Assembly: GCA_900548345.1 (NCBI GenBank)
Contig: URKA01000011.1
Span: forward strand, 1 to 64,000
DNA: 64,000 bases
Origin: an uncultured Paraprevotella sp.
Lineage (GTDB): Bacteria; Bacteroidota; Bacteroidia; Bacteroidales; Bacteroidaceae
Reading direction: 5' to 3'
Positions within the stretch are counted from its first letter, which is position 1. Every line of letters begins with the position of its first letter. Shown here in pieces: positions 52,723 through 60,658 of the stretch. The position numbers were made by a program, and so were the translations under genes. The notes below the pieces were generated by a model that had not been told where the DNA came from, did no database searches, and worked only from the letters and a program-made list of their open reading frames with translations.

Positions 52723-54435
52723 TCAGAAGAGTATTTTCTCTTTGTGCTTCTTTACGGAGACGATGTATGCACCGTGGCCGGGCAGCAGAATCTGTTCGTT
52801 GGTGTTGCCGGTCGCGAGCTTGCGTCCGTCGGTTGTGAAAACGGCCACCTTGTCGTCGGTTGGGCTTTTGACCTCGATGGCCGACGGGGTGCGCACCATC
52901 CGGAAATCCTTCCCGGCGGTGGCCTGTGTCACGCTTGACGTCACTTGCAGGGATGCGGTCTTGAACGGACTGCCGGCATACGACTGGTCCAGCGTTTGCA
53001 CGCCCACGGTGTATTCTCCTTCCCCAAAGACGGTCATGCGGTAGCTCTTGACGGCCGAGGACAGGGACGTCTGAAGGTCGTTGCCCACTTTCAGTTTTCC
53101 GGTCTCTATGTCGGCCGGTATCATGGTGTAAGTCTCTCCCGTCTTGTTGTTCCTGACAAACAGGTTGTAGCGCAGTGCGGCCGTGTCCGTTTCCTTGTCC
53201 GAACCGTCCGACCATTCAATCACCAGTTCCTCTCCCTCCATTCTTGCGTTGACCTTGGTGGGGGCGTTCGGGAATGTGTTGCCTTCCAGTCCCTTCTTTT
53301 CCGGTTTGTTCAGGTAGACGCGGAGGGGAGACGAATAATATGCGGAGGGCGTGACGTGGTAGGTGCCTACATAGCCGCCGACAATGACGTCCATGTTACC
53401 GTCGCCGTCGGCATCTCCCATGTTGATGCCACCGTCCTGGTTGACGGGCACGATGGGATATGAGGAGTCCATGGTGAACTTCCCGTTTTCGTTCTGATAG
53501 TAGATGCGGTTGCGGAAGCCGGTGCCGTTGCTTGGTTCACCGTTGACAATCATGTCCATTCTGCCGTCTGCGTTAAAGTCCGCCACAAGCGGGTTGGCGC
53601 GGCTTACGCCGAGAATGCCGCTTTCGGCTTCGCTGACGTAACGGTAGGTCGGCATTCCGCTCTTGTCTATCGTATTATAATAGGTGGAGGCAAGGCACAC
53701 CCAGTTGTCGCCGTTTCCGGTGCTGATGATGTCCAGGGTGCCGTTTCCGTCGATGTCCGCAAGGGTGGACTGTCCCTGGAAGGCACCTTTCAGATTTGCC
53801 GGGGTGCAGTCGGCGAACGTTCCGTTCTTTTGGTTGATATAAGTCTTCAAGGCTTGTGAGGTCCGGTCGCTGTAGCCGGAGAACTCGATGTCCAGGTAAC
53901 CGTCATTGTTCAGGTCGCCGAACATGACCGACCCGTTGGTAGCGGCCTCGAAAGTTTGTTCCTGTCGGATGAAGCGGCCGCTTCCCTTGTCGTTGAGGTA
54001 GAGGTCGACCTTTCTGCCGTCCCGACTGCTCATCAGGACGACATCGGTGTATCCGTCGTGGTTGTAGTCGCCCGTGGAGATGGGATTGTAGTATCCTTCG
54101 TCGCGGTATTGCAGAAAACCGGCGTCCGTCACCTTCTCGAATCGGTAGTCCTCTTCGGCGCCTAAGTTGCGGTAGAGCAGCACGAACTTGACGTCGCCGC
54201 TGATGTTCCAGTCGCCGCCCTGTCCCATCATCAGCAGGTCGAGGTTGCCGTCGTTGTCGAAGTCGAGGAAGACTCCGTTGGTATAGATGCTGGGTTGCAG
54301 CGGACTGTATTTCTCCAAGCTGAAAGTTCCGTCGGCATTGGGCCGGGCCAGTATGGCCAGCTCGTCCCAAACGTGTGCCTGAACGTTCAGGTTTGCGGTC
54401 AGGGCCAGTAGGCCCGCTATGAATATCTTTCTCAT
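52723..54435 (-). CDS. FG-GAP/VCBS propeller protein with Fn3-like domain and sorting-like tail
   Basis: Exported protein of 570 residues, signal peptide MRKIFIAGLLALTANLNVQA. Six FG-GAP calcium loops are seen: DFDNDGNLD, DYNHDGYTD, DLNNDGYLD, DIDGNGTLD, DFNADGRMD and DADGDGNMD. Then come an Fn3-like domain (APTKVNARMEGEELVIEWSD) and a short C-terminal tail (VAVFTTDGRKLATGNTNEQ ... GAYIVSVKKHKEKILF). The same domain order and similar tail occur in the protein at 41437, so they are paralogues. It is co-transcribed with the GH43 gene (12-nt gap). Likely a surface or secreted ligand-binding propeller; ligand unknown. Confidence 0.75.
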   Translation of the reverse strand: MRKIFIAGLLALTANLNVQAHVWDELAILARPNADGTFSLEKYSPLQPSIYTNGVFLDFDNDGNLDLLMMGQGGDWNISGDVKFVLLYRNLGAEEDYRFEKVTDAGFLQYRDEGYYNPISTGDYNHDGYTDVVLMSSRDGRKVDLYLNDKGSGRFIRQEQTFEAATNGSVMFGDLNNDGYLDIEFSGYSDRTSQALKTYINQKNGTFADCTPANLKGAFQGQSTLADIDGNGTLDIISTGNGDNWVCLASTYYNTIDKSGMPTYRYVSEAESGILGVSRANPLVADFNADGRMDMIVNGEPSNGTGFRNRIYYQNENGKFTMDSSYPIVPVNQDGGINMGDADGDGNMDVIVGGYVGTYHVTPSAYYSSPLRVYLNKPEKKGLEGNTFPNAPTKVNARMEGEELVIEWSDGSDKETDTAALRYNLFVRNNKTGETYTMIPADIETGKLKVGNDLQTSLSSAVKSYRMTVFGEGEYTVGVQTLDQSYAGSPFKTASLQVTSSVTQATAGKDFRMVRTPSAIEVKSPTDDKVAVFTTDGRKLATGNTNEQILLPGHGAYIVSVKKHKEKILF

Positions 54436-54447
54436 GAGTGTGTGCTT

Positions 54448-56202
54448 TTAGGGTTTGTCGGTCAGTTTGCCGGGGCCGTCGAACGCATAAGTGAAGGAGT
54501 CGAAGTAGGCGCTGCCTTTCAAGTCGAGGGTGGAGTAGGCGTACAGGCCGATGCGGCTTCCTTTCCAGTCGCCCGAACCGGACTCGAACTCATCGCCGAA
54601 GGCGGTGTAGTCTGTCCCGTCGAGGCTGTAGGCATAGTGGTGCTTGTTGTGCAGGGCGTCAATTTCCAGACGGATGTAAATGCCTTGGTCCATGACGGCG
54701 GTGATGTTGGTCAGCAACTTGGCTTCCCCGTTGTTCTCAAAGTAAAGCTGTGCCTTGGGCTTCCCGCCGGAGGTATTCATGGCCACACCCGCGCCCACGA
54801 ACCTGTTGCCGATGCACTCGATGCCGCAACGGCCGCCTGCGGCCAACTGCGAGAAGTCAATCTTGACGGTGACCACGCCCTTGTTGCCCATGGTCTTCTG
54901 GGTAAACTGGTTCTTGGCGTCGCGCAGTTTGCCGGCCTTCTGTGTCTTGATTTCAAGCCAGCCCGGTTTGTCGGTCAGCGACCAGTAGGCGTTGTGGGGA
55001 TTGTGGTTGAACTGCCATTGCAGGCCCAATGTCGCTGACTCGAAGTCGTCATCCGACTGCGGTGCGAAGGGAGTCTGCCGGACGCCCGTGTTCGGTTTGC
55101 GGCAAATCTTCATGGGTTCGCCTATGCCGTTCTTGTCGTAGTCCGTGCCGATTTCGGGGAAACCGTCTTTCCACGTCACGGGTTGCAGATGCACCACGCG
55201 GCCCTGTGGCTCGGTGGATTGGAAGTGGTAGAACCACCATTCGCCTTCCGGTGTGTCGACCAGTGCGCCCTGGTGCGGGCCGTTGACTCTTGTCGACCCC
55301 ATCTCCAATACCCGTTTGCCCTCATAAGGTCCGTAGATGTTTGTGGCGTGCATCACGGTCTGCCAGCCTGTGCCCACACCGCCTTCGGGGATGCTCAGGT
55401 AGTACAGTCCGTCCTTCTTGAAGAGTTTGGTGCCTTCGGCCACGGGCCCCTCATAGATTTTCGTTCCGTCATCGAGGAGAGACTTGCCGTCAGGGCTCAT
55501 CTTGTGCAGGATGATAGGACCGGCGCCCAACTGGCTGCGGCCGAGGAAAGCCTGCCCGTTGTCGTCCCAGAAAGGACAGGGGTCTTCCCATCCCGATACG
55601 CTTTTCACGCAATGGAGCGGACTCCACGGGCCGGCCGGGTCGGTGGCCGTCGACATGAACAGGCCTTCGTTGGGTGTGCAGACAAACATCCAGAACTTGC
55701 CGTCATGGTAGCGCAGGGCCGGTGCCCATGTGCCGCCGCCGTATTTGCCCATGTCGGAGTAGCCCGGCAGGTCGATGCTGTTGAAGATGCGTCCGATAAT
55801 CTTCCAGTTGACCATGTCGTCGGATTCCAGGATGTTCATGCCTATGTAATGGAATTCGGAACAAGTCATGTAGTACTTGTTGCCCACGCGGATGACGTCA
55901 GGGTCGGAGTAGTCGCCGTTCAGGACAGGATTGGCAAAGGTGCCGTCACCCTGGTCGCCCCAACGCTCGTCGTCGTACCATCCGGTGGAGCCACCGAGGT
56001 CCTGGCCTCCCGAAAACAGTCCCATCCTGCCGGAATTGGTATAGTCTCCGAGAACGGGACGCGCACGGTGCTCGCCCGGAAAGAAGTTCTGGACGGATTC
56101 GTCTCCGTTGCCTACTTTTTCGAAAGCTGTGGGTTGCTGTGCCGAGAGGGAAAGGAACGGCACGAGGCAACAAAGCCAGCTGCTTTTCAGTGCATTTTTC
56201 AT
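54448..56202 (-). CDS. GH43 glycosidase with FG-GAP-like N-terminal segment
   Basis: Exported GH43 enzyme of 584 residues. ATG at 56202 gives signal peptide MKNALKSSWLCCLVPFLSLSAQ; a frame open to 56316 is ignored. The five-bladed propeller has all three catalytic acids: Asp100 (DYSDPDVIRV), Asp207 (SGWEDPCPF) and Glu256 (GPVAEGTKL). A C-terminal beta-sandwich (from about 385, DDDFESATLGLQWQFNHNP) is typical of the xylosidase/arabinofuranosidase subfamilies. Unusual: residues about 28-85, before the enzyme domain, read like a degenerate FG-GAP repeat (RPVLGDYTNSGRMGLFSGG). The next gene encodes a full FG-GAP protein. Substrate is probably beta-xylosides or alpha-L-arabinofuranosides, not fixed by sequence. 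Confidence 0.85.
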   Translation of the reverse strand: MKNALKSSWLCCLVPFLSLSAQQPTAFEKVGNGDESVQNFFPGEHRARPVLGDYTNSGRMGLFSGGQDLGGSTGWYDDERWGDQGDGTFANPVLNGDYSDPDVIRVGNKYYMTCSEFHYIGMNILESDDMVNWKIIGRIFNSIDLPGYSDMGKYGGGTWAPALRYHDGKFWMFVCTPNEGLFMSTATDPAGPWSPLHCVKSVSGWEDPCPFWDDNGQAFLGRSQLGAGPIILHKMSPDGKSLLDDGTKIYEGPVAEGTKLFKKDGLYYLSIPEGGVGTGWQTVMHATNIYGPYEGKRVLEMGSTRVNGPHQGALVDTPEGEWWFYHFQSTEPQGRVVHLQPVTWKDGFPEIGTDYDKNGIGEPMKICRKPNTGVRQTPFAPQSDDDFESATLGLQWQFNHNPHNAYWSLTDKPGWLEIKTQKAGKLRDAKNQFTQKTMGNKGVVTVKIDFSQLAAGGRCGIECIGNRFVGAGVAMNTSGGKPKAQLYFENNGEAKLLTNITAVMDQGIYIRLEIDALHNKHHYAYSLDGTDYTAFGDEFESGSGDWKGSRIGLYAYSTLDLKGSAYFDSFTYAFDGPGKLTDKP

Positions 56203-56231
56203 GTGTTGATAACTAAAAGATGAAACATGCA

Positions 56232-56239
56232 CAAAAATA
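56232..56239 (-). promoter_or_regulatory. Predicted -7 box of the GH43/FG-GAP operon
   Basis: On the - strand the box reads TATTTTTG, an exact TAnnTTTG match, 29 nt before the GH43 ATG. A TTTG further upstream is 27-28 nt away, longer than the usual spacer. Confidence 0.4.
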
Positions 56240-56320
56240 AAGAATGTGAAGGGATGGGGCTTAATACAAATACGCCATAAAATAGCAAGAACGCGTTTTA
56301 CGCTTGTTTCCCGCACCTTT

Positions 56321-57106
56321 CTATTTCTTGAACACGGCCCTTATTGTGATTAGTCCGTGCTGGACCAGCGTGGCCGGCAGTCCGTAATGCCGGCTCATGA
56401 TGTGGAAACGCTCCCAAAGAGAGGCCTTCCGGTTTTGGGTGGTGAGTCCTTCGTGCAGGTAGTCCGTGAGGATGGCCCTGCTGTTGACAATAGGTAGCCG
56501 GAGACGGTCGGCAAGTTTCATCAGGCGGATGCACCAGTCGTAGTCGGCCGAAAAGCGGTAGTCCGGATTGTAAGGCGTTTGCCGTGCAAGGTCGGTGCGT
56601 ACATAAAACGACTGATGGCAGACCAGCATGCCCCATCGGAAACTTTTCCAGCTCAGTCGGGCGGGAGCCTGGAGGCGGCGATGGCGGATGAAACGTCCTT
56701 CCCCGTCCACAAGGTCGGTCTCCCCGTATACGATGGCAGGCCGGTGTCCGGCGGTTGTTTTCATGTTGCCGAACGCTTGTGCCAGTGTATCGGGGCTGTG
56801 CAGCCTGTCGCCTGCATTAAGGAATACGATGTAGTCGCCCGTAGCGTTCTCCAATGCCTTGTTCATCGCGTCGTAGAGTCCTTTGTCCGGTTCGCGTACG
56901 ACCACGATGTCGTGCGTGACTTCACGTCCGGTGTTGTCGTCCACATAACGGTGGATGAGTTCCATGGTGCGGTCTTTGGAACACCCGTCGATAATCAGGT
57001 GCTCGATACCGGCGTATGTCTGTTCCGCCACGCTGTCGAGCGTGCGTTGCAGGGTTTCTTCCGCATTATAGGTGACTGTGGCTATGGTGATTTTTATGGG
57101 GCACAT
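56321..57106 (-). CDS. Family 2 glycosyltransferase (WcaA-like)
   Basis: Cytoplasmic GT-A glycosyltransferase of 261 residues. N-terminal nucleotide-sugar fold ITIATVTYNAEETLQRTLDSV, DGCSKDRT, and the metal-binding region YIVFLNAGDRLH, where the usual DxD is replaced by NAGD as in the WcaA/WcaE-like subgroup. The C-terminal part holds the acceptor helix region (FSADYDWCIRLMKLA). It is the last gene of the - strand glycan biosynthesis operon and lies 16 nt after the preceding GT4 stop. Donor and acceptor sugars are unknown. Confidence 0.85.
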   Translation of the reverse strand: MCPIKITIATVTYNAEETLQRTLDSVAEQTYAGIEHLIIDGCSKDRTMELIHRYVDDNTGREVTHDIVVVREPDKGLYDAMNKALENATGDYIVFLNAGDRLHSPDTLAQAFGNMKTTAGHRPAIVYGETDLVDGEGRFIRHRRLQAPARLSWKSFRWGMLVCHQSFYVRTDLARQTPYNPDYRFSADYDWCIRLMKLADRLRLPIVNSRAILTDYLHEGLTTQNRKASLWERFHIMSRHYGLPATLVQHGLITIRAVFKK

Positions 57107-57122
57107 GGGTATGAATTGATTT

Positions 57123-58385
57123 TTACCTTTTGTTGGTGATGCGGTGGTACAGTGCGATATATCGCGAGGCTATGTGGGTCTCTCCGAAATCAGACAGCAC
57201 CTTGTGCACGGCTTGCGAGGACAGATGCCCGTGCACATCGGTGTCCAGCACAAAGCGTATGCCTTCCGCCAGTTCTTCCGGGTGGTGCGGCTTTGCCAGA
57301 AAACCGTTCTGCTTGTGTGTGATGATTTCGGTAAAGTCACCCGTATCGAAGCCGACGCATGGCACGCCGCAGGCCATCGCTTCCATGAGCAGGCCGGACT
57401 GTCCGCCTTCACACGAGGTTGCGACAACGGCATCCGCGGCATTGTACAGTTTGGCCAACTGTTTGTCATCCTTGATGTCCTCGACGGTATATACGGGAAA
57501 CGGGAGGGCTGTTCCGGACAGTTCCGCGTCTTTTCCCGTCACGACGATGCCTATGCCTTCTGCTTCTTTTCCCATTGTTTCTTTCAGTATGCGGCAGGTT
57601 TCCGCCATCGTGTCGTATTCCGCCTGTTGCGTACCTGTCGGGGATGTGCGGAACAGGAGCAGTTTTTTGTCTGCCGGAAGGTTAAAGGCCAGGCGTGCCG
57701 CTTTCTGTCCTTCCGGATGGAACGTGTGTGTACAGATGGTATTCGGGATACATACGATTTCCTGTCCGGTAAGCAGGGCACTTTGCCGTGCGGCCTTTTC
57801 GAGCCATCCGGTGCTGGCCACGAACAGGATGTGTGCACCGCGCAACATCTGCTGCTTGCGTTTGAATACGGCAGTCGACAAGTCATGTTCCTTGCCTTGG
57901 CCGTTCAGCATGGGGCATCTGCTGCATGCCGTACGGTATGCCGTGCATGTGCCGTTATGATGGCAGATGCCGGTGAAGGGCCATACATCGTGCAGGGTCC
58001 ATACCACCGGTTTGCCGCTGTCGATGATGCTGCGGATGTTTTTCAGGGAAAGAAGTCCGTCCGTCGTGTCGTGCAGGTGGATGATGTCCGCTTCCTTAAA
58101 TTCGGGCAGGGAGGTGATGTCCGTCCCTGTGTCTGCCGTATCGAGCCGGCAGCCGGTAGACTTGCGGATGCGGTTGGTTTTCCATGCGGAAAGGTTTCCG
58201 CAGAGTGTCCGTATGCCCGACAGGGGCGACTGAGGGAGCCGTGCTACGGTGATTTGCTCCGTCCTTTTGTGGCGGACGAGCATCTTGGCCTTTATGCCGT
58301 TGTTCTTCAGGGCGTCTGCCAGCCGGTTCGCTGCCACGGCGGTTTCGTCTCCCCAGTCGGATGTGTTGATATGTAATACTCTCAT
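57123..58385 (-). CDS. Family 4 glycosyltransferase with Cys cluster (paralogue 1)
   Basis: GT-B glycosyltransferase of about 420 residues. The start MRVLHINTSDWGDETAVAANRLADAL at 58385 is chosen because it aligns with the start of the next upstream gene product (MRILIVNTSEYTGGAAIAANRLTEAL); an ATG four codons earlier would overlap the upstream gene. Motifs: VVWTLHDVWPFTGICHHNGTC, a Cys cluster (CHHNGTC ... CSRCPML) that could bind metal, and the GT4 EX7E-like region (CEGGQSGLLMEAMACGVPCVG). The Cys cluster is known in WcaC-like colanic-acid transferases. It starts 1 nt from the upstream stop, so the two are translationally coupled. Confidence 0.85.
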   Translation of the reverse strand: MRVLHINTSDWGDETAVAANRLADALKNNGIKAKMLVRHKRTEQITVARLPQSPLSGIRTLCGNLSAWKTNRIRKSTGCRLDTADTGTDITSLPEFKEADIIHLHDTTDGLLSLKNIRSIIDSGKPVVWTLHDVWPFTGICHHNGTCTAYRTACSRCPMLNGQGKEHDLSTAVFKRKQQMLRGAHILFVASTGWLEKAARQSALLTGQEIVCIPNTICTHTFHPEGQKAARLAFNLPADKKLLLFRTSPTGTQQAEYDTMAETCRILKETMGKEAEGIGIVVTGKDAELSGTALPFPVYTVEDIKDDKQLAKLYNAADAVVATSCEGGQSGLLMEAMACGVPCVGFDTGDFTEIITHKQNGFLAKPHHPEELAEGIRFVLDTDVHGHLSSQAVHKVLSDFGETHIASRYIALYHRITNKR

Positions 58386-58386
58386 T

Positions 58387-59643
58387 TTACGAAACAATCA
58401 GTGTTCTGTATAATTCCGAATAAGCGGAAGCTACGACCTGGGCCGAGTATTTCCGTATGATTTGCCGGCGCATGCTTTCCCGTTTGTCCTGTCCGCCTTG
58501 TTCCAAGGCCCATACAATGCCGTCGGCCAGACTTTGCGGCGAGAGATAATCAGCCAGAAAACCGTTCTGTTTGTGTGTGATGATGTCCCGCTGCCCGCTG
58601 TTTCCGAACGACACGGGAATACATCCGCATGCGAGCGATTCGATGAGTGTTTGTCCGAATGTCTCGTAATAGGATGCAGAGACCGTCACATCGGCTGCGG
58701 AGTATAACCGGCTCAGGGTGTCGTTGCCTTTGACATGCCCCATATAGGTGTGGCTTACGGGAATCCGGGACAGCCACCGGCGGTCTTTGATGCCGCCGAA
58801 TAAGACCACGTGCATGTCATCCTTGTTCATCCGTCCGCTTTTCAACAGGCAATCTATGCTTTCCAACAAGAGCGGAAGTCCTTTGATAGGGTCGTCCACA
58901 CGTGCGGCCCCGAACAGGATGATTCTCTTGCCGGGGGGAAGCCCCGACAATGCACGGCTTTCCGCTTGGTCGTAGAGCGTGAATTTCTCGACAGGCAATG
59001 TGTTGGGGATGACCGTTATGGCCTTATCGCCCAGCAGACTGCTTTGTTCCACCTGTTCTTTCAGCCATGAACTGACGGTTACGATGTGCAGGTTGGAAGA
59101 TTCGAATATCTTTTTCTTTTTTCGGAATGTCTTTGCCGACAAGTCGTTGCGTCCGGGAAAACGCAGGAAAGGACAGTCGTGGCAGGATGTCTTGAAACGT
59201 TCGCAGCGGTAGGCGTAATGACAGATGGATGTGCATTCCCACATGTCGTGCATGGTCCATACCATCGGTTTGCCCGACCGCAGGATGCGTTGTATGCCGT
59301 CAAGGGACAGCATCCCCTGGTTGACCCATTGCAGATGAATCAGGTCGGCTTCCTTGAAGGCCGGATGCCTGGTGATGTCGAATCCGGTGTTGGCAATCGA
59401 CACCTTGAACAGGTTCTTCCGGCTGAACAGGTTGTGGACCCAGATGACGCACCGTTCCCATAAGAAGTTCCGTTTTCTTTGCCACTTGTTTCCCACAGCA
59501 ATCACATGCTCACGGTGGCTTTCCTTGTCCATGACCAGCATGCTTGCGTCGATGTCGGAAGTCCTTAACGCTTCCGTCAGGCGATTGGCGGCAATAGCTG
59601 CCCCGCCGGTGTATTCGGAGGTGTTGACGATAAGGATTCTCAT
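58387..59643 (-). CDS. Family 4 glycosyltransferase with Cys cluster (paralogue 2)
   Basis: GT-B glycosyltransferase of 418 residues, paralogous to the next gene. MVWTMHDMWECTSICHYAYRC and SCHDCPFL form the same Cys cluster; PNTLPVEKF, ILFGAARVDDPIKGLPLLLE and the donor-site motif YYETFGQTLIESLACGCIPVSF are canonical GT4. Its ATG overlaps the stop of the upstream GT2 gene (ATGA). The tandem pair probably adds two sugars in the same repeat unit. Confidence 0.87.
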   Translation of the reverse strand: MRILIVNTSEYTGGAAIAANRLTEALRTSDIDASMLVMDKESHREHVIAVGNKWQRKRNFLWERCVIWVHNLFSRKNLFKVSIANTGFDITRHPAFKEADLIHLQWVNQGMLSLDGIQRILRSGKPMVWTMHDMWECTSICHYAYRCERFKTSCHDCPFLRFPGRNDLSAKTFRKKKKIFESSNLHIVTVSSWLKEQVEQSSLLGDKAITVIPNTLPVEKFTLYDQAESRALSGLPPGKRIILFGAARVDDPIKGLPLLLESIDCLLKSGRMNKDDMHVVLFGGIKDRRWLSRIPVSHTYMGHVKGNDTLSRLYSAADVTVSASYYETFGQTLIESLACGCIPVSFGNSGQRDIITHKQNGFLADYLSPQSLADGIVWALEQGGQDKRESMRRQIIRKYSAQVVASAYSELYRTLIVS

Positions 59644-60491
59644 GACTGTTCGTTTGCGAGGTCTACCCTACGGTGTATTTCTTCGATGCTGTCGGCATAC
59701 AGGTCGTACAGCAGCCGGCCGTTTCTTTGGCATTGTTCCTTGGTGAAGCTGTTGTTCCAAAGGCGCATGCCGCCTACGGTCAGCGATTTGAAGCTGGCAT
59801 CATACCAGCCCACCTCCAGATTGTCCAGCCATGCACGTGCGCACAGGTCGTAGTCGTCGTACTGGAACGGGGCGAATCGGAAGTCGATACGTCCGAGCCG
59901 TGAGGTGAAAAGCTCTTTGTTGACCCACATCGGTGCTCTGTTCACGGCCGGCACCCTGCAGAAGTCACGGTTGTGGACGGTCCATGTCGCGCCGTGCATG
60001 AATTTCTCTCCCGCGTCGACCACAAGGTCGAGGGCGTCGCAACCGCCGAGGATGGCCATACGCGGGTGGGCGCGGAACAACGCTACGGCACGGTCTACCC
60101 ATTCCGTCGTGTCAAAGTCGTCATCGTCCTGCAACAGCGCGACATACCGGCCGTTGGCCAAACGGATGCATCGGTCGTAGGTGATGTTCTCGTACAAGTC
60201 GTTGCAGCGCAGCAGGAACTCGTTGGCTCCGGTCAGCGCATGCGCCAGACGGTGTGTGTGTGCTTCGTCCGACCCGTCGTCGATGACGATAATCTCCGAG
60301 TGGGGTACGAGGCGCAACTTGGGCAGGATGTGCAACACCTGCAAACTCTTGTTATGCGACTGTATGACGATGCTGGTTTCCGGTTCGTCCCGGTAGCCTT
60401 TAGCCGCCCATGCCGCATAGCTTTTCTTGTTTTGGGTCACCTTGGTGCGCTTCTGCAGCGACAGCTTGAGTTTTTCGAGTAGAAGTTTCAT
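59640..60491 (-). CDS. Family 2 glycosyltransferase
   Basis: GT-A glycosyltransferase of 283 residues. TSIVIQSHNKSLQVLHILP begins the nucleotide-binding fold; IIVIDDGSDE and ALLQDDDDFD provide the acidic metal site. The C-terminal half (WTVHNRDFCRVPAVNRAPMWVN and FQYDDYDLCARAWLD) is typical of a small WcaA/EpsE-like group. It overlaps the following GT4 gene by 4 nt. A promoter with a perfect -33/-7 pair lies directly upstream (60514-60545), so transcription can restart here within the locus. Confidence 0.85.
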   Translation of the reverse strand: MKLLLEKLKLSLQKRTKVTQNKKSYAAWAAKGYRDEPETSIVIQSHNKSLQVLHILPKLRLVPHSEIIVIDDGSDEAHTHRLAHALTGANEFLLRCNDLYENITYDRCIRLANGRYVALLQDDDDFDTTEWVDRAVALFRAHPRMAILGGCDALDLVVDAGEKFMHGATWTVHNRDFCRVPAVNRAPMWVNKELFTSRLGRIDFRFAPFQYDDYDLCARAWLDNLEVGWYDASFKSLTVGGMRLWNNSFTKEQCQRNGRLLYDLYADSIEEIHRRVDLANEQS

Positions 60492-60513
60492 GAGTATACG
60501 CTGACTATGGGAA

Positions 60514-60545
60514 CAAAGATAGTGAAAGGTGAGTGCAGAGGCAAA
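60514..60545 (-). promoter_or_regulatory. Predicted internal promoter of the glycan biosynthesis locus
   Basis: On the - strand TTTG (60542-60545) and TATCTTTG (60514-60521), spacer 20 nt: both elements match the Bacteroidota consensus exactly. It sits about 23 nt before the ATG of the GT2 gene at 60491. A second TATCTTTG at 60602-60609 lacks a -33 partner. Confidence 0.75.
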
Positions 60546-60658
60546 TGAAAACGAAGTTTTCTGATTTGACTATGCCGGGCCGCATCCTATCTTCGCGAAA
60601 GCAAAGATAATGCTTTTTTTTGTTCCCGTGGATAGTGCCCGTGTTCATTTTATGCGGT

